64,000 nt of DNA from Hydractinia symbiolongicarpus. Its lineage: Eukaryota; Cnidaria; Hydrozoa; Anthoathecata; Hydractiniidae. The stretch is taken from positions 13,102,501-13,166,500 of the forward strand of contig NC_079882.1 in the NCBI RefSeq assembly GCF_029227915.1, read 5' to 3'. A model generated the notes under the pieces. It did not search any database. It saw only the letters and a program-made list of their open reading frames with translations, and was not told the origin of the DNA. Below, piece by piece: positions 32,520 through 44,460 of this stretch. Position numbers and translations under genes: made by a program. Position 1 is the first letter of the stretch. Every line of letters begins with the position of its first letter.

Positions 32520-34760
32520 TATTGTGTCAGAAGAGAAAAAATGAAGAATGTAACTACACGCTCATTTATATAAGAATGATTTGATACAAACACGAGCCTC
32601 AGATTTCGCCAACGAAGGGATCAAGTCATTCCCTTGTAAAAATTGAGACGAATTGACTCATCGAGACAAAAATGGACACATCTTTTTCTAATAATCATGA
32701 TGTTTTGTAAATTTTTACTTGTCTAAACTTTAATTTGAACTTTTCAAAATGCGATGACATTTAAAAACGAATAAGAAAAACCAAAGTATAACCTAAGTAA
32801 TGAGTTTCTAGTGTCTGATAATCGAGCCTCGAATTATTTTTAAAATTTTGAAACTTGAGCCTTGATGATTCTTTTACAAAGAAATCTAATAAAAGAATGT
32901 GTGTATTAATCGTGTACTAATACCAACTTTCTTCCCAGTGCTCATTGTCTCCACGCTTAAAAATGAGACAAAGGGACCTTGGAACGTGGTTGGTGATAAT
33001 GCGATTTTGTGGAAAAATACTAAAATGTTTTTATAGATATTTCCCTGAATATTGCTTTTCCTGTTTAAGTTTTTATTTTAGACTTAGTCTACGTCTAAAC
33101 ATTTTAAAAAACACCAATCAAATATCATAGGACTTAAAAAAGACTCTTATAGACCAAGACTGTTAGACTATTAATCATCTTGAACGTGTTTTTATGTCTG
33201 AATTTGCTTCAAAGAGTGCAAAAAAAAGATCTGCAATAATTTCCTCGCAGTAAAAATTTTTGGATTTTTTTAAACAATAAAAACCATATAGGAGTAATTA
33301 TGGCCTGAATTTAAACGATTTCATTTTTTGTCATAAACACAGGCTCGATCATTGGGCTCCAAAAATGTTTCTATATATTTCGTGGATGGCAACACAATTT
33401 TGAATTTCCTGCTTTGGTAATGCATCTCCGGACAGCTGTGGTATCTTTAAATCAAAACATTAGGAGAAATCAGAAGACAACGTCGATTTTGAAGCTTGAA
33501 GGTTTGCTTATACTTGGATTTTTGGAAAATCAGAATTAATGATCGTTGTGTTGTTGGAGCTTCTAACAATGCTCAAAAATATAAGAAAAATACGTAATTC
33601 AGACACAAATCTCTGCCTAAGATGACAGTCTTGAGCTAAAATTTTGGAAGTGTCCTGATTCGAAGTTTTATTTCAAATTTTATTTTTAAGAAGTACAGTG
33701 TTATATGTCCGATCATTTTGAACATGGGAGACCCACTGATGTTATCTAACAGCCTACACTATATTTGAAATGATGTGTTGAAGAGCCAAAAAAGCAGGTT
33801 TTACATCCAAAAAGCGAGACCTACAAAAAAGAAGCATCGGTAGAACCAGCCGGTGAAGAAGTTGCTTTATTGAGGCTGAGACATGAGGCACAGAAAATTT
33901 ATTTCAGGTAAAATTTTATCAGGAGTGGGAGGAGAGCAGCTGGTCTAATTTCTATTGTATGTAATTACTGTCGCACATAGAAACATACTCAACAATTTCA
34001 TTTAAACATCTTTGCATATATATTCAGTGGCTATTTATCCACTAAACATCTCCGGAAGTATATATGCTCCAGAAAATTGTTCCAAGCGTGACACTGATTT
34101 ATTTGAATAAACATTATCTTTTCCACTCTAATTGTGCATGATTCTTGTGGTAAATAAACAACAAAGTTAGCATAAGTTATTCCAGTTACATACATTTGAT
34201 GCTGAATTTGTGTACAATAAGGATGGCTAGGTTTAAAGGTATAGACAAGCTCAGGTGTATCAGACATGACATTAATGCAAGAGTTATACCATGTAACATA
34301 ATCAAGCATACTTTTATCGGGGGTATGATTTCCACCCCCCCCCCCTTCATTTTAATTTTATTTTTATTTTTTATTAAGGAAATATTTTTACTGGGTACAC
34401 ATGTCAACTAAAAGCTGTTATAAATATGTGTCTAGTTAAAATATATAAAAAGTCATTATACCTTAATATATATACATAAATGATAAAACCAAGTATGATG
34501 GACACACGAGAAAGTTAAGGACTGGTCAAAAATAAAGAAGTCAGGTGAAAAGGAGGTTAAAATAACTAGGAAAAAATAGATTGAAAGCAGAGAAAAACTG
34601 GAAAACTTAAACCAATCAATTATATCAAATATTAGTTGCACAAAATAAAATAATAAACAAACGAAATAAATAATTAGTACCTAAATTATTACATAAAAAT
34701 AAGCCTTGCGAAAAAAACCAATTTAAAAGACTGTAGAAATGTCTAAAAGACCTAAGTATT
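32520..34760. other. Noncoding stretch
   Basis: No gene supported. A plus-strand frame at about 33780-33908 (rich in Glu and Lys, followed by a donor-like AG-GTAAAA) could be an exon but has no partner or domain. A poly-C run lies at about 34334-34345. Confidence 0.35.
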
Positions 34761-34764
34761 ATTA

Positions 34765-36050
34765 AGTAACTAATTGAATTCATTTAAAAATGTTTTAAAA
34801 TCAGACATGCCTAAAGAACGGGCCTCTAGAGAAAGCGTTTTATAAATTTTTGCTCCGATAAAATAAAAGCTTTTTCTGGCATACTCCGGTTTTATTTTAT
34901 TATTATTTCTCGTGTTTATTTCATGATCTTGAGCATTTACTATTGATTTAAGCCGATTGTTCGGATCACTATAATCTCTAAACTATACACAACACACAAA
35001 GCTCTCCTGTGCAGGAAATCCATTTTGTTATGCGAGTGTTTGTGAGTGCCTAGAGACGCAACCCCACAATAGATGAACGTTGGCATCACCATACTTTGAT
35101 AAATTGATTTGGCGGTTGCAAGTTCGACTTCGTATATGATTTTCGACAAAAGGTTTAAACGGGATGAGGCTTTCTTATAACATTTTCCAAAGAAAGTATT
35201 CATCGAGAGCGAACTTTCGATAAGGACACCAAGATACTTATATTCCTTTGCTATCAAGACGTTCTGATGGTCAACTGTGATGTTAAAGTTGACAAGCTGA
35301 TTTTTTACTTTCTTTGATATTAAAAATAATAGAGCCTCAGTTTTTTTTCTTTCTTCAGATTAATTATAAGTTCGTTTTCTTTGCACTACGATGAAACGGC
35401 ATCGAGATTTGCGTTCATCTTCAATCAGCATATTTAATGAGCTTTGAATATTTAGTGACATTGCCAAGATCATTGAAAATCATTAAAAACAAAAAAAGAC
35501 CAAGGATAGACCCTTGCGGTACTCCAGAACAAATACCAAAGCTTTCGGATTCACATTTGAAGTTTGACATTTTCTGTACGACAAAAAAGACAATCTGTAA
35601 ACCAATCTAGTTTTACAATCATGTATTCCATATTTCGGAAGTTTCGATAGCAATTTAGAATGACTAATTGTGTCAAGATCTATAAAACATGCACCAACCA
35701 TATCTTCTTTATCAACATGTGAACAAAATGTCATCTAATAATATGGTAACTGCTTGTTCGGTTGACATACCTTTACAAAAACCAAATTGACGTGAATACA
35801 ATAGTTCGTTTTCCTCCAAATAGCTGTAAAGCTGACTATGAACAATTTTCTCAAGAATTTTGGAAAGAATTGGTAAGATTGATATTGGTCGATAATTGTC
35901 AAAAGTAGATCGAGTACAAGATTTGTAAACCGGTATAATTTTGGCAACCTTCCAGGCAGTTGGTATAATCCCAGTTGATATCGATAGATTTATAATGTCG
36001 CATAAATGATGTTTTATTGAATTGATAATAAACGATAAAATTTGTTGAAT
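34765..36050 (-). mobile_element. Decayed non-LTR retrotransposon (LINE), reverse transcriptase part
   Basis: Reading downward from 36050, frames give NYRPISILP-type and ILEKIVHSQLYSYLEE-type blocks (about 35800-35900), ACFIDL-DTISHSKLLSKLPKYGI (about 35620-35690), a short degraded catalytic region, then KYLGVLIESSLSMNTF and MPTFIYCGVASLG (35250-35040) and a tail with YARKSFYFIGAKIY (about 34860). These are the successive fingers, palm and thumb blocks of a CR1/Jockey-like LINE reverse transcriptase. Several frame changes and stops show it is dead. The 5' part (endonuclease) is missing. Confidence 0.8.
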
Positions 36051-36828
36051 TCAATATTAATCGATTTCGACAAAATGCATCCTGCATATATCGTCTACAG
36101 GTTTTACAGTCATGTATCGCCTGCTTAGTACGTTACTTGTTTAATAAAGATATCAAAAGCGAGCTTGATTAAATTTATATACATATTTATATATATAATA
36201 AAACTTGTGCATCACATGGTACTGATTTGTATCTTTTTAATTCCATCTTAAATCAAAGAGACAAAGAGAAGTTAAAGAGATAATTAAACAACCTGTTGTT
36301 AATCCAGTTTATGGTAAAATTGTATTCATGTTTCTCATTTTTTAAACGTACTTTCTTTCTTAGATCAGCTGTTATCCAACCATGCGCCATCAGCTTTTTC
36401 AAAGAATCGTTAACAAGAGAGTAAATTTTGAAGGCCTAAAAACTAAAATATTCAAATTCTAATATGTATTTATTGCTGAATTAATTGAATAATAATTCAT
36501 TAAAATTAAACTTGTTTAAAAGTTATTATATTTGAATCATGTTCATACATAACAAGATTTGTATCCTGGAATTTCCAGAATTTTCCAGCCGCAGGGCTTT
36601 TTGTTTTCTATTTGAAGTGTTTATACGGGGGTGCAATATTTATGAGAATGTTTCGTTTCTGTTATCAATGTCTAAAACGTCTGTATACGAGGTTGTTTTT
36701 TGTTTCCGTTTAAACCTATTTCAGGGTTCGCAAAGCCCGTTTTAGCGAAAGCTTCTGGGGCGCCGCCTGAGGCCCTGCTTGGGGGGCTTAAGCGCTTCCC
36801 AAGGCCCCCAGCTGTATATTCAAATTTT

Positions 36829-36866
36829 CTTAGTAGGTCATGATGCTGCGCATCATGACCTACTTA
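36829..36866. repeat. Hairpin with 12-bp perfect arms
   Basis: The arms taggtcatgatg and catcatgaccta pair around a 5-base loop, extended by imperfect pairs on both sides. It sits in a locally GC-rich patch and may be the end of a small foldback element. Confidence 0.6.
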
Positions 36867-37039
36867 GAACATTTGCTAGATCCGCCCTGATTTCTCCTTT
36901 ATATGTACGAAATACCCAGTATTTATACGTTATATTAGTTAAGAAATGTTTGGAGGAAAGAGTATTTAAATTTATGTGAAGCTGAATGAGCATACACAGA
37001 TCTAAAAAAATCTTATACTTTTTAAGGGATTACAAAGCC

Positions 37040-37215
37040 TTACATAAAAGGATTACAAACAAAATGGGATTACAAAGTGCGATAAAATGAGTTACAAATT
37101 GCGATGGGATTACAAAGAACGACAAAATGGGTTACAAATTGCGATTGGACTACAAAGTGCGACAAAATTGGATTACAAAGTGAGATAGCAATGTGCGATA
37201 GAATTGCAAATTGAT
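37040..37215. repeat. Short-period GATTACAAA repeat
   Basis: Words of the form gggattacaaagtgcgacaaaat and gggttacaaattgcgat alternate about seven times with a period of roughly 20-24 bases. A second array of the same words is at 47690-47800. The minus-strand frame over it is repeat-driven. Confidence 0.7.
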
Positions 37216-38799
37216 ACGCTACAACATTAAATATGAAACCTTTGTGAGAGATTTTATTGGTTGTTAAACAAGTTTTCCGTCTGGTGAACGCCTGCAAGTC
37301 GTTTCGTGTTAACTTTTAAAGCTGCCAAAATACAGGCGTCAGAAAAATTCTAATGCGCAGGTACTTCGTCTTTTTTCTAAAAAAAAATATTAAAAGTGCT
37401 AAAAATAGGACTAATCTTCTGGCTTTAAAAAAAAAATGTCGTGGAAAAATAAAATTGTCTAGAAAGACCTTTTGATAAAAAACAGGCTTTAAGAAGCAGT
37501 AAACTTAGAGTTGAGTCTTGTTGTTCGTATTTTATGAGGCTGGGAGATTTCTATGCAGTTCCTAAGAAAGTAATGAGATTAACCAATGTCTACCAGCAGA
37601 ACCAATATTTTGTATTATAGCCATTTAATTTTTTGTAGCACTAGCGTTTAGTCTACGTTTGGAACTTTATAATATTGAAAAATGTTTATCACCGACTGTG
37701 AAATCTTCCCTCGTAAATAATTTCCACCAAATCTTTCTGTTGTAGAGATGCCAAGGAATTTGTCGGCTATTAACTGCAATGATCATTAAAATTCTTATTT
37801 TATTTTGATCACCAAATAACTTGTAATTTAATATTTTACCCTAATGAAAGTCAAAATAATTATTCAGTTCAAAATCGGGAAAAATGGACTGTTCTATAAA
37901 TGAGTATAAACTATTATTTTAGGAATTCCAAACAATGTTAAAAGTCAAAATCGTTAAAACTGTTAAAATGTGCGAAAAAACCACACGCGAGAATAAGGTT
38001 GTTCCTAACTTGTTCTTATCTACCATGATGTAAGGAAATTGTAGCATCTCGCAAATCATTTAAAGCTCCTCTCAATATCATCGTATTATTTTGTACTCCT
38101 GCTGGTTTAAAGATAAAAATCTTCTATTGATCTTCATTTAATGCGCTATTAAGTGGTGTGTTTTCAAAGTGTTAAGTCGCTCTGAGCTTTAACAAAGGCG
38201 TGTGTTTCTCTAACAAACTGGTGCTCCCATTGTTGAGCTTAGGCAAATATGAAAGCTGTTTAAAAACTCAAACGAACGTTTCAGGTTATTCTGTATGATT
38301 CGATACTTGCCATCAGCTTCTGCATGATATTATTAACTATGTTTAGCGTTGCCGTAACAGCTGTTGCTTGTTTCAAACATCAATTATTCATAAGACTCGC
38401 TTTTGGTGTACTCATGCGAGGCCTAAAAATATAAACATAAATAATATGCTATAAATCGATCAAGCACCCACTGGGAAGGGTTGACCATCAATCAGTAGAT
38501 TATTTTTATAGGTAAGTCGATTAAAAATGTGATATGGATATGTTTTTGATACTGCATCAATAAAAGGTTTAAGACATAAAAGTTACAGTTTCACATAGTT
38601 TATGGTTTTAATTAAAGAGTTTCGCGTAGGTTCTACAAGCCGCATAGGTGGCGATCTTGTTGAAAACAAAGTTAAGTTGGTATGGTGCAAAAAGGCAAAG
38701 ATGATAAAACAAAATGATAGCTTGTCGAACCGGGCGCCTGAATGGGATACTTGTTTTGGTATAACGTAGATTTATGGAATTTTACTTTAGATTTCCATC

Positions 38800-41700
38800 A
38801 TGAAGTGGTACCTCGCTCTGTTAATAGTATATCTTATACAATATGCATCTTTGAAACCGCTAGATGATGATAACCAAGGTAACCTTATTTTTTCTGCATG
38901 GATGTCTAAAGATTGACCGAAATGAATTTGATTATTTTAATACGATAGTACGAAGCAATCAATTTACTGATTGTTTTTTAAGTACAAGAAGGTGATGACA
39001 AACGAGACAAAATCAGTACAGAGCCTGAGAAACCTAGTCCTGCCGACATCCCAGCTGACGATAGTGCTGCAGCTGTTGATGCACCATCAGATTCATCGCA
39101 AGGTGATCCTTCTGCAGCTCTAGAAAAGCTTGGTTCCGAAGGCGATGATGCCACGAAACCTACTGAAGGTGCTGAAAAAAAAGACAACACTGGCGACTCG
39201 GACACAGCAAACGCTGACGCAGTAAAGAAGGACACCGCTGGTGATGCCGATGCTGCCAAAAAAGACGATACAGGTGACGCAGTAACTTCCCCCGCTCCTA
39301 CTACTGTGGTTGTTACTACAGGCAAGATTGATGGAGGTGCAACAACTACCGCTACTCCTTCAAAAGAGGTAACAGCTACGGATGCTCCTTCCAAAGAAGG
39401 GACTGCTACGGATGCACCTGCAACAACAGTCAAACCGTCAGGTAAGATGAAGTGCAAATTTTTTTAGGCGGTAATTTTTAGGTGCTAAAAAAGCATCAAT
39501 ATTTAAATAAACTTGCTCAAAAGAAATAGAACTTGAAAAACTTACTACTATCATTATACACAATTGATGCTTGAAAACAATTTTTGCTTGATGACAGGGT
39601 CAAGCACAGTAGGAATTAAAAAAGATACTATAACAGCACCAACACCTAGCAACAGACCTTCAACTTTACCAAGTACGTCAAACAAACCTCCGACTACTGT
39701 GCCAACTACAGTAATACCAACAACGGTCAAGAAGACCACCAAACATGCGAGCACAACAAAAAAACATCACTCCACCGCTGCACCAACCAAGAAGAAAGAA
39801 GGTAACTTTCAGATTAAACAAGAACGTTGTATTCAAGTATTACACATGAATACTTGTTGTATGTTCCACTATCAACTTTCAACAACCGCATCTACACACA
39901 TTCAGAAGATCATCATAAACACAAACACACGCATACGTACACATATATCAAGCAGTATAAATTTAATACGCTATCGTATTTAGTGGGAGCTTCACAAGCA
40001 ATAAAAAGATCTGGTTTGGTTACTCGCCGTACGACTACTCATAAACCAACGACATCAATATTTGACTTACCTTCGAAACGACATACTACTTCAGGTAAAA
40101 AAAAATGTGTGCAAAACCTGTCGGAAAAACCGAACAATACGGATTTCCGAAGTTGTGAAACAAACACGCAAACACGCATTTCTGCTCACAAGATCGTGTC
40201 TGAACTGACTTGAAAGCTCGCGCCTTGTTTGATAGGTAATGCTGTAAAGAAAGACAAAAGTAAGCCGAACCCCACGACTAAACCACATCTAATAAAAGGT
40301 AAAACAGGATCGTCGGCAGGTTTACTCTGCTGTCTGCAGACCTTAATGTTTAAACATTGAACAACGTGTTTGTAATCTTGTTGTCATTGTTTTTTTTAGA
40401 AATATGTTGTTGTTTGTTTGTTTTGTTGTTATTCTCGGCGTAGTTGTTTATAATTGTTGTTGTTGTTTTTTTTTAATTTCTCTTTTCTTTTTCGTTTACT
40501 TTTTAGCAACCACAGGTGCACCAACGAGTACCAGTCCGCCAGAAAAAAAAACCGTCGAAAAATCTGACAATAACACTTTGACAATGAAAGGTTTGTTGTG
40601 CATATTGAACGCTAAGATATCTGCAGCTGCTATTCTGGAGTGCTTTTTTCCTTATTTATAACATGTTTTTCAGGCACAACCTTTCATGTTGGTGTTAGAT
40701 TTTTGGACGAAAAATTTACAGACGATTTAAATTTCCCAAAAAACCCAGTTTATCAAAGTTTAAAGAAACATGTTATGACAACTGTAAGTAGCTGGATGAG
40801 CAAGTTAAATTCTAAGTAGCGGAATCAACGAGTCGAGTTTTCAGTAGCTGAATGACAAATCAAACTCCTTCTTCCTATAGGTCGCAGAGGTATACAAGAA
40901 CTACAAAGATTATAAACAAGTTGTGGTGATTAAATTTAGGTATGTTGTGGTAGGGTGTTTGTTTTAACTTCTTCCAGTCCCATACCTAGCCGTGCCAGAA
41001 TTTATTTATAGTGTTTACCGATCTCTTCTGCTTCGCAGTCAGCATAAAAAAGGATTAATATTCTACGCTGGTGTGGTTACCCGACCTGGTTTCTATTTTG
41101 ACTCCACAATCATAAATTTATAAAAATCGAAAAAGTGAAACTTATGGACCCGCAAAAAATAGTACCCGTTATTTATGTTTTTCCATACCTTTTAGTGACA
41201 GCGAGAAAAAAGATACATCCGGTGGCGATGATAAAAGAGACGAGTATGTATTTATTTATTAATTTATTTTCTCTTAAATCTTAATTATAACTGCATCTAA
41301 AGTGAATTAGGGTTGGGATTAGGGATCAAATCAAATTTGTTATTAATATTTCAGTAATTATATTATGTCGGGGGTTGCAGCTGCATGTGTCATAGTTGAA
41401 ATTTAGTTTAATTTATTTCAATCACTTCGACTTGATCTCTGCACGCTTGAAATGACATTTGTTATCCATCCTGATAATATATATTTTTTGTGACAGCATT
41501 GGCAATCCTGGAGTAATTGTCGACTTTTACCTTCGTTTCTACACTGCGTCTACCCATTTGGACAAGTTAACTGAAGCACTGCAATCAGGCAAACTTGGCA
41601 CGCATCCTGTCTCTCCACTATTTGTGAGGGCATGTAAGTATAATGTATGTTTAAGTGGTTCATCACATAACATTTCAAGTTATATAACTTCCTGTGTGGT

Positions 41701-42451
41701 TTCATATTTAGATATTGCTGAGCCAAAAGGTCGTGTTTGTACTCCTGACTGTAAGATTCAATGCTATTCGTATTGCGATGCAGGATGTTGTAATCTTCAT
41801 GTTATTCAGCACATTGATATGCCAACACAATCTCCAGTAGATGCTTTAATTCAGCAGCAACAGCAACAACTGCAACAGCCATGCCAAGGAGCTACTTGTA
41901 CCTCAAGTCCTCCCCCTCCACAAACTCCTTGTGAAGGTTCTTCATGTCAACCAGCCATGCCACAAATGCCATGTCAAGGAGCTTCTTGTGCACCACAAAT
42001 GCCTATGCCTCAGATGCCTTGCCTAGGGCCTTCATGCCAACCAGCCATGCCTCAGATGCCCTGCCAAGGAGCTTCATGCCAACCAGCTATGCCTCCGGTA
42101 CCCTGCCAAGGAGCTTCATGTCAACAAGCCATGCCTCAGATGCCCTGCCAGGGGGCTTCATGTGCTCCACAAATGCAGCAGATGCCATGTCAAGGAATGT
42201 CATGCCAACCCCAAATAAACCCTTGTAGGGGCTCATCCTGCACACCTCCACCACAAATGATGCCTCAACCCATGCCTTTCATAAACTATGCCCCAATGCC
42301 ACCTCCCATGATGCAGCAGTGCCCTCCATCATGCAGTCAAATTTGTGCACCATCATGTCCAAACCAATGTTGTGGCATGCCGCCACAAATGCCAATGCAA
42401 CAAATGCAATCACCTTACGGTGCTGCACGATGTGGACCAAGAGGTTGTTAA
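38800..42451 (+). CDS. Secreted SEA-domain protein with two minicollagen-type cysteine domains (likely nematocyst protein)
   Basis: Eleven exons (38800-38878, 38983-39441, 39598-39801, 39984-40094, 40236-40298, 40507-40590, 40674-40783, 40881-40939, 41196-41243, 41497-41633, 41712-42451) join in frame by GT-AG borders into 697 residues. A signal peptide (about 1-18) and an acidic stretch ending in KR (33-34) resemble the pre-pro regions of nematocyst proteins. An Asp/Ala/Thr-rich then Thr/Ser/Pro/Lys-rich mucin-like part (35-333) follows, then a SEA domain (about 337-450). The end has CRD1 (461-478) and CRD2 (655-672), both C-x3-C-x3-C-x3-C-x3-CC, around nine PCxGxxC repeats. No membrane anchor is present. 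Minicollagen CRDs crosslink by disulfide exchange in the capsule wall; a role in wall or tubule matrix is inferred. Confidence 0.85.
41712..42451 (+). CDS. Terminal exon: CRD1, PCxGxxC repeats, CRD2
   Basis: After the acceptor TCATATTTAG the exon reads CTPDCKIQCYSYCDAGCC, an exact minicollagen CRD spacing. A Gln run (QQQQQLQQ) is followed by nine units of a Pro/Cys/Met/Gln-rich repeat, the clearest being MPCQGASCQPA. A Pro/Met linker leads to CPPSCSQICAPSCPNQCC, a second exact CRD. The stop is TAA at 42449-42451. The frame stays open through the preceding intron, so one long frame from 41459 is partly intronic. Confidence 0.88.
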
Positions 42452-43779
42452 TATGAATGAAGCACCAAATAACAACGTACGCACGTTAACGCAGTTATCT
42501 TACATTTTTGTATCTAACCGAACGTCTGTATATAAACATATTTTTATATAAAAATACCATGTATGTATTTTAACACTTAACTTTTTCTAAGCTGAATTCT
42601 TGTTTTGATTTTCGCTGGCGCTGCAGAATCTTTAAAATCACTTGATGAAAAAAAGAAATTTATTGATTCTGTAACTGATTGAAAGCTGGACTATAAAGTT
42701 AAAAAAAAATGTTTAGATGAAACAACTTTTATTTTTATTTTTTACGTTTCTAAGAAATAATTATCAACCTCGTTCCAAGGGCAATTTTTCGTTTTTTTTT
42801 ATATCATTTCTTCTCGCCGTCCGAGATTATCAAAAAGAGAAAATGTGCCTGGGGACGAGGTTGAAATAATTATTTATCGGTGGATTGTGATAAATTCCGG
42901 TTATTATGCGTAATAACATAAAGAAAGATCTTTTTTTATTATCTTTTCTGAGCCCAATCTATTATTTTTTAAAGCTTATGATTTATTTTAGAACGTTTGG
43001 CAACCTGAAAAAGTCTCTTCGTGATAAACATTTTCGCGTTTTCACAGCCTACAGACATTGATAGTATTTTCCCGTGCGGTTTTCCGTGCTCGATATATAA
43101 AAACAGTAAGTGACAATAATACGGCCTCCGATGACTATATTCACTTCATTGTATTGATACTCCCCCAAGTCTCAAATGGTCAATTCGTCTTAATACCCGA
43201 TAAAAGAAAAGTACCGTTGTGATCAATGCGGAAAGTGTGTATCAAACCGTAAAAGTTGCTAAGAAAGAAGAATGATACGCTCCTATTTCCAACAAACGAA
43301 CTCGCGTCCGCAGATGAATAACCATAACGCATACACAATACGCATGCTTTTATAAGCAACATTTTAAATGCGATATTCTGACCCAACTTAGAACATGGAC
43401 GGGACGGACCATCCTTTAACACGGTGGCCCAATTTTGACATGCTGCTCTGGCAATTGACAGGCCAGGACCAACTTTAAACATGGCGGTTAAATTTATTTG
43501 AATGCATTAAGACCTTATTAACATCATGAGAACTAGAAGATCTGTGTCTTCTGTTACAAATACAACATCTTCTATGCAACAGTAATCCAGAACTGTCTTT
43601 GCGATGAGAACATCTGCATTACCAACACTCTTTTCTATGCCTCAGACAACCTTTTCGTTACCCTGAGATTCCCCCACCATTACCAGGGTACAGACTCAGT
43701 GACGTTGAGCTTTCGCCGCAGTAGGAATAGACAATTTTGGACCTCTGTACGTTAATAACATTTACAACAATGCCAATGA
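42452..43779. other. Intergenic stretch between the SEA/CRD gene and a BEL/Pao remnant
   Basis: No gene is visible. The first part is probably the 3' untranslated region of the preceding gene. A small internal repetition (gaccaac-ttaaacatggcgg-like words) lies at about 43380-43490. Confidence 0.4.
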
Positions 43780-44240
43780 AAGACCAGTTATGAATAAAGC
43801 GTGGGTAACCTTGTTCACCTGCGCATCGAGCAAAGCCTTGGTGTTAGATCTAGTTCCTAGGCCCGATATTCGTCATCATTCATTAGTAGCTTTCGAAGAT
43901 TCATTTCGAGACGTGTTTGTCCAGATCATATAATCTCAGACAATGGTAGAAATTTTATTTCAGGTGATACGCAAACTTATATTTCAAATCTAAAAATAAA
44001 TTGGCATTTTAACCTCCCTCTTGCTCCATGCACGGAGGTTTTTTCGAAAGACTTGTGCGCAGTACAAAGGAACTATTAAGAAAGCATTTAAGGTCGACTA
44101 AACTCTCATTTGAAGAGATGCAAACAGTTTTGTATGAGATCGAGTGCTTATTAATCATTGAACACTTTAGAATAAAATCCGCGTCCAATTTTTTTCTATG
44201 CCAGATCTGTCATAAACGCGTAAATACTATATACTTATTT
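43780..44240 (+). mobile_element. BEL/Pao retrotransposon integrase fragment
   Basis: Broken frames give TLFTCASSKALVLDLVP, then HIISDNGRNFISG with the catalytic D-N-G, then INWHFNLPLAPC. From about 44028 come HGGFFERLVRSTKELLRKHL and EEMQTVLYEIEC, a run of blocks typical of BEL/Pao integrase. Frame changes occur near 43890 and 44025. No LTR was recognised. Confidence 0.8.
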
Positions 44241-44460
44241 TAACGGCCCTACGAGCAGTAAGTTATTCGAGTATTTAAAATTATACGGACGTTAAAAAGA
44301 ATATTGAATCATAATCTAAAAAAATAGGCGTTGTTTTCTTTCAAAGTCAGTGAGCATAAAATGTACCAGCTTTTATGCTCAAAAGACTAATGCGCAAAAA
44401 TAATTTGTAAGTAACTACGATAGCAATCGCACGCGTTTAAATCCAAGAAAATCAAAAACT

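Larger units (their letters stand above)
36060..38799. other. Noncoding stretch upstream of the SEA/CRD gene
   Basis: No gene found. It contains a hairpin at 36829-36866 and a short-period repeat at 37040-37215 (both listed). The promoter of the gene starting at 38800 should lie in the last part; no certain core element was identified. Confidence 0.4.

Noticed and set aside
34196-34411. ORFs on both strands near the poly-C run
   Set aside because: Low-complexity sequence without a domain or conserved splice sites.
37040-37215. CRISPR-like array
   Set aside because: The units are adjacent short-period repeats without unique spacers, and the genome is eukaryotic.
38978-39457. Long minus-strand ORF of 159 codons
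   Set aside because: Antisense of exon 2 of the SEA/CRD gene, whose Ala/Asp/Thr codons leave the reverse strand open.
41944-42228. Second plus-strand frame over the Cys repeats
   Set aside because: Repeat-driven alternative frame of the PCxGxxC exon; it lacks a domain and lies wholly inside the true coding frame.
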